NCBI GenBank assembly: GCA_003140705.1
Contig: PLKU01000492.1
Span: forward strand, 1 to 12,824
Direction: 5' to 3'
From: Acidobacteriaceae bacterium
GTDB taxonomy: Bacteria; Acidobacteriota; Terriglobia; Terriglobales; Acidobacteriaceae
DNA length: 12,824 nt
Shown: positions 7,233 to 12,824 of the stretch, in pieces
How the letters are laid out: every line of letters starts with the position of its first letter
How positions within the stretch are numbered: position 1 is the first letter of the stretch
The notes under the pieces: model-generated
What the model was told of the DNA's origin: nothing
Databases searched by the model: none
What the model saw: only the letters and a program-made list of their open reading frames with translations
Program-made: the position numbers and the translations under genes

Positions 7233-7237
7233 GGAGG
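7233..7237 (+). promoter_or_regulatory. hoxE: Ribosome binding site that fixes the hoxE start
   Basis: GGAGG lies five bases before the GTG at 7243. This selects the GTG over the upstream in-frame GTG at 7132, which has no such site. The Shine-Dalgarno region is complementary to 7119-7129 of the leader. Confidence 0.75.
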
Positions 7238-7242
7238 AAACC

Positions 7243-7740
7243 GTGCCAGCATTCACACCTCCGCCGCTGCCAAGCGACGACAAACGTTGGAAGATCGTGA
7301 ACGGCACCATGCGCAAAAATGGTTTTGCCCGCCACGCACTCATTGAAACGCTCCATACCGTTCAGTCCTCATTTGGCTATCTGGACGACGACTCGATCCG
7401 TTTTGTAGCCCGTTCCCTGCGCGTGCCGCTGAGCCAGGCTTATGGCGTGGTCACCTTCTACCACTACTTCAGCCTCAAGCCTCCTGGAAAGCATACCGTC
7501 ACCATCTGCGCCGGAACTGCCTGCTACATCAAGGGCGCAGACAAGCTGGTGGCTGCCGCCGAGAAGCGTCTTGGCATCCCTCAGGGCCAGACCACCAAGG
7601 ACGGAAAAATCAGCCTCATGACCGCCCGCTGCGTCGGCGCCTGCAGCCGCGCCCCCGTGGTGTTGCGCGACGGCGAAGTCATGGGCGAAGTGAACAGCGA
7701 ACAAGTGCTTGAGCAACTGGAAAGGTGGGCGGTGGAATGA
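7243..7740 (+). CDS. hoxE: HoxE, [2Fe-2S] diaphorase subunit of bidirectional NAD-linked hydrogenase
   Basis: A 165-residue NuoE-type thioredoxin-like [2Fe-2S] protein, the accessory electron-transfer subunit of the HoxEFU diaphorase. The cluster ligands are C89 and C94 ([10 protein letters not shown]) and C130 and C134 ([11 protein letters not shown]). The N-terminal helical part reads [13 protein letters not shown], then [10 protein letters not shown] and FGYLDD, a close match to HoxE as remembered from cyanobacteria. The GTG start at 7243 was chosen for its GGAGG site and because it gives the usual HoxE length. Starting at 7132 would add 37 residues with no family resemblance. The stop overlaps the hoxF ATG. 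It is the first gene of the hox operon and the only one with a long leader, so regulation of the operon is likely to act here. Confidence 0.95.
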   Translation: MPAFTPPPLPSDDKRWKIVNGTMRKNGFARHALIETLHTVQSSFGYLDDDSIRFVARSLRVPLSQAYGVVTFYHYFSLKPPGKHTVTICAGTACYIKGADKLVAAAEKRLGIPQGQTTKDGKISLMTARCVGACSRAPVVLRDGEVMGEVNSEQVLEQLERWAVE

Positions 7741-9392
7741 ACATCGAGGAGCTCGAACAGATAGCGGAGAGCGTCCGCCTTGAAAACGCGAAGTACGACT
7801 ATGAAGTGAACGTCTGCATGGACCTCGCCTGCGCCAGCCAGGGCGCGGGACCCTTGCGCGATGAACTTGTCAAGGCCGCGGAGAAATCCGGCAAAAAAGT
7901 CCTTGTCCGTCGTACCGGATGCATGGGGCCTTGTTCCTCCGGCCCGTTGGTCCGTGTCGATCCTGAAGAAACTCTCTATCACCACGTGCATGCCAATCAT
8001 GCTGAGGCCATTGTTGCAAGCCTGGGCGACGGCCCTGTTCCCGCTCTGCAGTGCGATCTGAATGAGCACTTCGACAAGCAGGTCCGGGTGGTCCTTGAGA
8101 ACGCCGGCTACATCGATCCTGAAAAGATCGACGACTACATTGCCTGTGACGGTTACAAGGCGCTGTTGACCGCTCTCACTGAAATGAGCCCCAACACCGT
8201 AATTCAGCAGATCACTGACAGCGGCCTTCGCGGTCGCGGCGGCGGCGGATATCCGACTGGCCTGAAATGGGGAACGGTCGCCAAGGCCGGTGGCGATCTC
8301 AAATACGTCATCTGCAACGGCGACGAGGGCGACCCCGGCGCATTCATGGATCGCAGCGTCATGGAAGGCGATCCGCATCGCGTCATTGAAGGCATGGCCA
8401 TCGCCGCCTATGCGGTCGGCGCAAGCAAGGGCTATATCTATGTCCGCGCTGAGTATCCTGTAGCCGTCGCAAGGCTGACTGCCGGTCTCCGCGATGCGCG
8501 ACGCCGCGGCCTGCTGGGCAACGGCATCTGCGGCACCACATTTAACTTCGACATTGAGATTCGCCTCGGCGCCGGCGCCTTTGTCTGCGGCGAAGAGACT
8601 GCCCTCATCGCCTCCATCGAGGGCAAACGCGGTACCCCCAAGCCCCGTCCTCCCTATCCGGCAGTAAGCGGTCTTTGGGGCAAGCCAACGTTGATCAACA
8701 ACGTTGAGACTTACGCCAACATTGCTCCCATCATCCGCAAGGGTGGCAAATGGTTTGCCAATATGGGATCGGAGAGAAGCAAAGGCACCAAGGTCTTCGC
8801 GCTCACAGGGAAAATCACCAACACAGGCCTGGTTGAAGTGCCCATGGGCATCAAGCTGCGTGAAATCATTGAAGTCATCGGCGGCGGCGTACCCGGCGGG
8901 CACACCTTCAAGGCAGTGCAGACCGGCGGACCTTCCGGCGGCTGCATTCCCGCCGAGATGTTCGATACCCCGGTGGATTACGAGACGCTGGCGCAGCTCG
9001 GCTCCATCATGGGCTCCGGCGGCATGATCGTCATGGACGACACCTCCTGCATGGTCAATGTGGCTCGCTTCTTTATCGAGTTCTGCATGACCGAGTCCTG
9101 TGGCAAATGCATACCGTGCCGTGCGGGCACAGCCCAGATGTTCACGCTGCTCACCCGCATTTGCAACGGCGGCGGGACCTTGGACGACCTGGAACTGCTT
9201 GAGGATCTGTGCGCCACGGTCAAAGAAGCCAGCCTCTGCGGCCTGGGCCAGACCGCGCCAAATCCTGTGCTCAGCACGCTCAAGTATTTCCGTAATGAGT
9301 ACATCGAGCACATCGTCCACAAGCGCTGTCCGGCCGGCGTCTGCAACATCGAAGCCGCCGTGCCTGAAGTCCAGGCGGAGGTGTTGGCATGA
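7737..9392 (+). CDS. hoxF: HoxF, NAD- and FMN-binding diaphorase large subunit
   Basis: A 551-residue NuoF-type subunit that exchanges electrons with NAD(H). An N-terminal thioredoxin-like [2Fe-2S] domain carries C27, C32, C62 and C66. The FMN-binding glycine-rich loop is [13 protein letters not shown] (from about 163), and the NAD-binding segment is [13 protein letters not shown] (from about 279) followed by [12 protein letters not shown]. The C-terminal [4Fe-4S] site uses C455, C458 and C461 ([13 protein letters not shown]) plus C501 ([12 protein letters not shown]). A KRCPAGVC motif (C531, C536) near the end is common in the family; no further ferredoxin domain follows, unlike bifurcating HydB. 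The ATG at 7737 overlaps the hoxE stop (ATGA), and a GTG 12 bases earlier is a poorer choice. Electrons pass to HoxU and HoxE. No defect is visible. Confidence 0.97.
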   Translation: MNIEELEQIAESVRLENAKYDYEVNVCMDLACASQGAGPLRDELVKAAEKSGKKVLVRRTGCMGPCSSGPLVRVDPEETLYHHVHANHAEAIVASLGDGPVPALQCDLNEHFDKQVRVVLENAGYIDPEKIDDYIACDGYKALLTALTEMSPNTVIQQITDSGLRGRGGGGYPTGLKWGTVAKAGGDLKYVICNGDEGDPGAFMDRSVMEGDPHRVIEGMAIAAYAVGASKGYIYVRAEYPVAVARLTAGLRDARRRGLLGNGICGTTFNFDIEIRLGAGAFVCGEETALIASIEGKRGTPKPRPPYPAVSGLWGKPTLINNVETYANIAPIIRKGGKWFANMGSERSKGTKVFALTGKITNTGLVEVPMGIKLREIIEVIGGGVPGGHTFKAVQTGGPSGGCIPAEMFDTPVDYETLAQLGSIMGSGGMIVMDDTSCMVNVARFFIEFCMTESCGKCIPCRAGTAQMFTLLTRICNGGGTLDDLELLEDLCATVKEASLCGLGQTAPNPVLSTLKYFRNEYIEHIVHKRCPAGVCNIEAAVPEVQAEVLA

Positions 9393-10102
9393 GCGAACCT
9401 GTTGGCGTCAAAACTCTGCAAATCAACGGAGAGGAAGTCAGTGCCCGCTCCGGCCAGACCATCCTTGAGGTCGCGCGGGAACACGACATCGACATTCCCA
9501 CGCTCTGCCATCTTGAGGGCCTGAGCGATGTCGGCGCATGCCGGCTGTGCCTGGTTGAGATCAAAGGAAGCAACAAACTGTTGCCCGCCTGCGTGACCAC
9601 CGTGTTTGAAGGCATGGAGGTGAGCACTCATACTGAGCGGCTCCAGAAGCACCGTCACATGATCCTCGAGTTGCTCTTCGCTGAGCGCAATCACGTCTGT
9701 TCCGTCTGCGTGGCCAACGGGCACTGCGAACTTCAGTCGTTGGCGCAGGATCAGGGCTTGACCCATATCAGTCTGCCCTATCGCAACCCTGAGCTCACTG
9801 TTGACGCCTCGCTCGAACGCTTCACCGTCGACCACAATCGCTGCATCCTCTGCACCCGTTGCGTACGTGTCTGCGCAGAGATTGAAGGCGCGCATGTGTG
9901 GGACGTGATGGGTCGCGGCATCAATTCGACCGTCATCACCGATCTCAACGATCCCTGGGGAAGCTCCAGTTGCACCCGCTGCGGCAAATGCGTGCAAGTT
10001 TGTCCCACCGGAGCTCTTTTCGACAAGAGCAAGGTCGGCTCCGACCACCCCAAGTACCCCGATTTTCTGCCCTACCTGAACCTCATGAGGGAAGCGCGAT
10101 GA
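9389..10102 (+). CDS. hoxU: HoxU, iron-sulfur subunit of the diaphorase module
   Basis: A 237-residue homologue of the N-terminal part of NuoG that wires HoxF to the hydrogenase module. The domains in order are: a plant-type [2Fe-2S] ferredoxin domain (C40, C51, C54, C68); a His-Cys3 [4Fe-4S] site in [16 protein letters not shown] (H102, C104, C107, C113); and a 2x[4Fe-4S] domain (C152, C155, C158, C162 and C195, C198, C201, C205). All expected ligands are present. The length is that of HoxU; the molybdopterin-like half of NuoG is absent. The ATG at 9389 overlaps the hoxF stop and has GGAGGT at 9377-9382. The stop overlaps hoxY. Confidence 0.97.
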   Translation: MSEPVGVKTLQINGEEVSARSGQTILEVAREHDIDIPTLCHLEGLSDVGACRLCLVEIKGSNKLLPACVTTVFEGMEVSTHTERLQKHRHMILELLFAERNHVCSVCVANGHCELQSLAQDQGLTHISLPYRNPELTVDASLERFTVDHNRCILCTRCVRVCAEIEGAHVWDVMGRGINSTVITDLNDPWGSSSCTRCGKCVQVCPTGALFDKSKVGSDHPKYPDFLPYLNLMREAR

Positions 10103-10632
10103 GCAAATTGAAACTGGCTACGGTCTGGTTGGATGGATGTTCCGGCTGTCACATGTCGTTCCTTGACATGGACGAGCGGCTCATCGAGTTGGCCGATATC
10201 GTCGACGTTGTCTACAGTCCGATCGTAGATACCAAGGAATTCCCCGACATGGTCGACATTGCCCTCGTAGAGGGAGCCGTCGCCTCGGTCGACGACGAGA
10301 AGAAGATCAGGAAGATTCGCGCCCATTCCAAACTTCTCATCGCCATGGGTGACTGCGCCGTCGCCGGCAATGTTCCGTCGATGCGCAATCCCATCGGCCC
10401 TCAAGCGATTCTGAACCGCGCATACATTGAGAATGCAGACGTGCAGCCGCAGATTCCCTGCGTTGTTGTGCCTGAGCTGCTGCGCATCGTCCGCCCCATC
10501 CACGAGTTCGTCAAGGTCGACGTTTTCCTGCCCGGCTGCCCGCCTTCGGCCGACACGTTTCACGCAGCGCTTACCGCGCTGGTAACCGGTGAACCGCTGG
10601 ACATTCCAGCCCTCACCCGTTTTGGAGCCTAA
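10099..10632 (+). CDS. hoxY: HoxY, small subunit of NAD-linked [NiFe]-hydrogenase
   Basis: A 177-residue small hydrogenase subunit carrying the proximal [4Fe-4S] cluster beside the NiFe site of HoxH. All four ligands are seen: C14 and C17 ([12 protein letters not shown]), C86 ([15 protein letters not shown]) and C147 ([10 protein letters not shown]). There is no signal peptide and there are no distal-cluster motifs, so the protein is cytoplasmic, as expected for group 3d. The start at 10099 overlaps the hoxU stop (ATGA), with GAGGGA at 10087-10092, and gives the usual short N-terminus; the frame is open farther upstream only inside hoxU. The gene ends 19 bases before hoxH. It is a useful internal comparison for the NuoB-like subunit at 2795-3337, which lacks the equivalent of C86. 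Confidence 0.97.
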   Translation: MSKLKLATVWLDGCSGCHMSFLDMDERLIELADIVDVVYSPIVDTKEFPDMVDIALVEGAVASVDDEKKIRKIRAHSKLLIAMGDCAVAGNVPSMRNPIGPQAILNRAYIENADVQPQIPCVVVPELLRIVRPIHEFVKVDVFLPGCPPSADTFHAALTALVTGEPLDIPALTRFGA

Positions 10633-10651
10633 GCTAATTGGAGCCGAAGTC

Positions 10652-12073
10652 ATGACCCAGACAATTACCATCGATCCCGTTACCCGCCTCGAAGGCCACG
10701 GCAAGATCACCATTCAACTCGACAACCAGGGCCAGGTTGAGGACGCGCACTTCCACGTCACCCAGGTACGCGGCTTCGAGCGGTTCTCTCAAGGCCGGCC
10801 GTTTTACGAGATGCCCAGCCTCATGGCGCGCATCTGCGGCATCTGCCCGGTCTCGCATCTCATCGCCTCGGCCAAGGCCTGCGAGGCCATCATGTCGGTG
10901 CGCATCCCGCACACCGCTGCGCAGCTGCGCCGCATGTTGAACCTGGCGCAGATGGTCCAGTCTCACGCCCTGAGCTTCTTCTATCTTGCCTCTCCTGACC
11001 TGTTGCTGGGCATGGAGTCCGACCCCGCGGCACGCCATGTATTCGGCGTCGTCGCCGCGAAGCCGGAGCTGGGCCTCGCCGGCATTGGCCTGCGCCGCTT
11101 TGGCCAGCACATCATCGAACTCCTCGGCAACAAGCGCATCCACCCCGGTTGGGTTGTCCCCGGCGGCGTCACCGAACCGCTGGACCCCGCCAAACGCGAT
11201 GAGATCCTGGCCTCGATACCTGAAGCCTTCGCGAATATCCGGCTCGCGCTCGCTGCCTACAAGCAGATCGCCGACCGCTTCAAGCCGGAGATCGAGATCT
11301 TTGCGAATTTCCCGTCCAACTACATGAGCCTGATCAACGAAGACGAGTCGATCGAGTTCACCGACGGCGCGCTGCGCATGATCGATCCCCAGGGCGCAGT
11401 CCTCGACGACGGCATCACCGCCAGCCGCTTCAGCGAAGTCATCGGCGAAGCAGTCGAGCCCTACAGCTACACCAAGTTCGCCTACTACAAGCCTCTTGGC
11501 TACCCCGCGGGCAGCTATCGCGTCGGCCCGTTGGCACGCCTCAACATCGTCAAGTCCATGGGCACCGCGCTGGCAGAAAAAGAGCTTGCCGAGTTCAAGC
11601 AGCTCGCCGCCGGACCCGTGCAGAGCTCCTTCCACTACCATCACGCCCGGCTTATCGAAATCCTGTACGGCATCGAAAAGATCGAGCAGATCCTCACTGA
11701 CCCGCTCATCCTCGACAAGCACGTCCGCGCAAGCGCCGGCGTCAACCGGCTCGAAGGCGCAGGCCAGGCCGAAGCCCCGCGCGGCACCCTCATGCACCAC
11801 TACAGGGTCGACGAGAACGGCCTCATCACCTGGGCCAATCTTGTCATCGCCACCGGCCAGAACAACAACGCTATGAACAAAGGCGTTCTGCAGGCCGCCA
11901 GGGAATACGTCAAAGACGGCAAATTCACTGAAGGAACCCTCAACCGCGTCGAAGCCGTGATTCGCACCTTTGACCCGTGCCTCAGTTGCTCAACGCATGC
12001 CTTTGGTCAAATGCCCCTGGTTCTCTCACTGCTCTCCGCCGATGGCGCAGTCGTCGATCAGGTCGTTCGCTAA
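10652..12073 (+). CDS. hoxH: HoxH, catalytic large subunit of NAD-linked [NiFe]-hydrogenase
   Basis: A 473-residue large subunit with the NiFe active site, catalysing reversible H2 oxidation linked to NAD(H) through HoxEFU. The N-terminal nickel motif is [10 protein letters not shown] (C62, C65), and the C-terminal one is DPCLSCSTH (C443, C446). The sequence continues 24 residues beyond H449, starting [10 protein letters not shown]. This is the extension removed by a dedicated endopeptidase after nickel insertion, with the cut expected between H449 and A450. The N-terminus, [16 protein letters not shown], is the standard family start, which supports the ATG at 10652; it is preceded by GGAG at 10640-10643. 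The frame is open upstream to an ATG at 10589, but that lies inside hoxY. The protease gene follows after 15 bases. The hyp genes needed for cofactor assembly are not in the window. Confidence 0.97.
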   Translation: MTQTITIDPVTRLEGHGKITIQLDNQGQVEDAHFHVTQVRGFERFSQGRPFYEMPSLMARICGICPVSHLIASAKACEAIMSVRIPHTAAQLRRMLNLAQMVQSHALSFFYLASPDLLLGMESDPAARHVFGVVAAKPELGLAGIGLRRFGQHIIELLGNKRIHPGWVVPGGVTEPLDPAKRDEILASIPEAFANIRLALAAYKQIADRFKPEIEIFANFPSNYMSLINEDESIEFTDGALRMIDPQGAVLDDGITASRFSEVIGEAVEPYSYTKFAYYKPLGYPAGSYRVGPLARLNIVKSMGTALAEKELAEFKQLAAGPVQSSFHYHHARLIEILYGIEKIEQILTDPLILDKHVRASAGVNRLEGAGQAEAPRGTLMHHYRVDENGLITWANLVIATGQNNNAMNKGVLQAAREYVKDGKFTEGTLNRVEAVIRTFDPCLSCSTHAFGQMPLVLSLLSADGAVVDQVVR

Positions 12074-12088
12074 CTGTACGATGAATTC

Positions 12089-12583
12089 ATGACACAGAAC
12101 ACCGTCCGCTGCCTCATCCTCGCCTGCGGCAACACCCTCCGCTCGGATGATGGCGTCGGTCCGTGGCTTGCCGATTGGGCAGAGCAGAAATTCGGCTGGG
12201 ATCCTGCTGTTCGCGTTCTGAACTGCCAGCAATGGACCCCTGAGCTAGCCGAAGAGGTTGCCCGCTCCCGGTCCGTCCTCTTCATCGATTGCTCAGTCGA
12301 GTCGCGCGCCGGAACAGTCCAGCTGACAACCGCCCACCCCGCACCTCCCAGGAAAGGACTCGCTACCCATCACCTGGGCGCGTCGGAACTGCTTGCACTT
12401 TCCCGCGAACTCTACGGCTCCCTGCCCAAAAATGCCCTGCAGCTCACCATTAGCGCCGGCTCAATCGAGCAGGGCGAAGTCTTCAGCGACCCCGTCATCG
12501 ACGCCCTTCCCAAGGCCTGCCGCCTGGTCGAAGAGACAGTCCTGTTTTTCCTCAACGAACCCCATCCCCAGGAATCAACGTAG
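12089..12583 (+). CDS. hoxW: Hydrogenase maturation endopeptidase, probably HoxW
   Basis: A 164-residue protease of the HybD/HycI/HoxW family that senses nickel in the immature large subunit and removes its C-terminal extension. The three metal-contact positions of the family can be placed: D21 in CGNTLRSDDGVGP (Glu in HybD; Asp there is, as I recall, common in HoxW-type proteins), D67 in LFIDCS, and the His of HHLGASELL (H94 or H95). The ATG at 12089 is 15 bases after hoxH and directly gives the VRCLILACGN beta-strand start; its ribosome binding site is weak, suggesting coupled translation. The adjacent HoxH has a 24-residue extension and is the obvious substrate. The group 4 large subunit in this window has none. 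Confidence 0.92.
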   Translation: MTQNTVRCLILACGNTLRSDDGVGPWLADWAEQKFGWDPAVRVLNCQQWTPELAEEVARSRSVLFIDCSVESRAGTVQLTTAHPAPPRKGLATHHLGASELLALSRELYGSLPKNALQLTISAGSIEQGEVFSDPVIDALPKACRLVEETVLFFLNEPHPQEST

Positions 12584-12679
12584 CGCGGCGACTCTCTTCC
12601 CACTTCAAATGGGAGCGCCCCGCCCCTTCAACAGGGAACATTTCCGTTCCTCTCGGTGTCTACTCCATGCAGGTGAACC

Positions 12680-12824
12680 ATGCTTGAGTTACGCCGTGTC
12701 GCCAAACATTTCTCCGGAATCCCCGCGGTGGATGACGTGAGCTTTTCCGCGCGGCCCGGTGAGGTCACCGGCTACCTTGGACCCAACGGTTCCGGCAAGT
12801 CGACGCTGGTCAATTGCATCTGCG
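12680..12824 (+). CDS. ABC transporter ATP-binding protein (3' end cut off)
   Basis: Only the first 48 codons are visible. The N-terminus MLELRRVAKHFSGIPAVDDV and the Walker A motif GPNGSGKST (about 36-44) identify an ABC ATPase; the simple start and GYLGPNGSGKST spacing resemble the ABC-2 type exporter ATPases. The transported substrate cannot be judged. AGGTGA at 12671-12676 serves as ribosome binding site, at rather close spacing. The gene begins 96 bases after the hydrogenase protease and is probably a separate unit. The short gap holds two weak hairpins (12598-12614 and 12635-12650) without a T-run. Confidence 0.88.
   Translation, partial: MLELRRVAKHFSGIPAVDDVSFSARPGEVTGYLGPNGSGKSTLVNCIC

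Larger units (their letters stand above)
7018..7242 (+). promoter_or_regulatory. 225-base leader upstream of hoxE
   Basis: No gene was found here. A reading frame continuous with hoxE is open back to a GTG at 7132, but it has no ribosome binding site and no similarity to the HoxE N-terminus. The stretch must hold the promoter of the hox operon unless transcription reads in from upstream. A TTGAAC at 7082-7087 could be a -35 box, but the hexamer at the right distance (CATTGC, 7105-7110) is a poor -10 box. The leader contains a GTGA-N6-TCAC palindrome (7132-7145), a small hairpin CGCAG/TTGCG (7199-7203 with 7209-7213), a CTGTT/AACAG pairing (7152-7156 with 7185-7189) and a segment complementary to the hoxE ribosome binding site (7119-7129). 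No known riboswitch class was recognised. Confidence 0.5.

Noticed and set aside
7132..7242. A 37-residue N-terminal extension of HoxE starting at GTG 7132
   Set aside because: It has no ribosome binding site and no likeness to HoxE; the GTG at 7243 has GGAGG at the right distance and gives the normal length.
7018..7242. Known riboswitch classes (cobalamin, Moco, c-di-GMP, NiCo) in the hoxE leader
   Set aside because: Fragments such as AGGGAA occur, but no class's conserved core could be followed across the region.
10622..10645. Direct repeat TTGGAGCC at the end of hoxY and just before hoxH
   Set aside because: Only eight bases; the second copy simply contains the hoxH ribosome binding site, so chance or a small duplication explains it.
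516..11800. Long open frames on the minus strand, for example 516-1508, 3187-4056, 4993-6501, 7581-9320, 8978-10048 and 10634-11800
   Set aside because: They lie opposite clearly recognised genes, have low-complexity Gly/His/Asp/Ala-rich translations with no family motifs, and are expected in GC-rich coding DNA.
12598..12650. Terminator after the protease gene (TCCCA/TGGGA and GGAAC/GTTCC hairpins)
   Set aside because: Stems of five pairs with no T-run; not distinguishable from chance.
12393..12740. A + strand open frame overlapping the protease gene and the gap after it
   Set aside because: It is mostly a frame-shifted shadow of the protease gene, with no motifs and no plausible ribosome binding site.
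1..12824. tRNA, rRNA, CRISPR array, insertion sequence or phage genes
   Set aside because: Nothing of these kinds was seen; coding genes fill nearly the whole window.

Overview
The window holds two [NiFe]-hydrogenase gene sets in tandem, all on the + strand. A membrane-bound, complex-I-like (group 4, Ech-type) hydrogenase comes first (1-6222). A NAD-linked bidirectional hydrogenase, hoxEFUYH, follows (7243-12073) with its maturation protease (12089-12583). Between them lies a single gene for a secreted protein of unknown role (6289-7017). The first bases of an ABC-transporter ATPase gene close the window (12680-12824). The DNA is GC-rich. The gene style and the Ala-rich, LolA-like secreted protein suggest an acidobacterium (Acidobacteriota), but this is a tentative guess because no rRNA or marker gene is present.

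Membrane hydrogenase: the cut-off first gene encodes a very long antiporter-like subunit with two successive proton-channel modules. It is followed by NuoB-, NuoH-, ferredoxin- (NuoI-), NuoC- and NuoD-like subunits. Each gene overlaps the next by four bases (ATGA or GTGA), so this is one translationally coupled operon. There is no NuoEFG module, so the expected electron partner is reduced ferredoxin. The catalytic subunit keeps all four Ni-binding cysteines and stops directly after the last motif. The NuoB-like subunit has tyrosine where the third ligand of the proximal [4Fe-4S] cluster should be; the HoxY protein in the same window keeps that cysteine.

NAD-linked hydrogenase: HoxE, HoxF and HoxU form the NAD(H)-oxidising diaphorase part, and HoxY and HoxH form the hydrogenase part. 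All expected cofactor ligands are visible. HoxH has a 24-residue C-terminal extension, matched by the protease gene just downstream. Together the two enzymes could join ferredoxin, proton pumping, H2 and NAD(H), with H2 as the shared intermediate (inference).

Regulatory structure: an intrinsic terminator-like hairpin with a T-run lies inside the signal-peptide codons of the secreted protein. A 225-base leader precedes hoxE; it carries a GTGA-N6-TCAC palindrome and a segment complementary to the hoxE ribosome binding site. A 12-bp hairpin sits in the linker between the two antiporter modules of the first gene.
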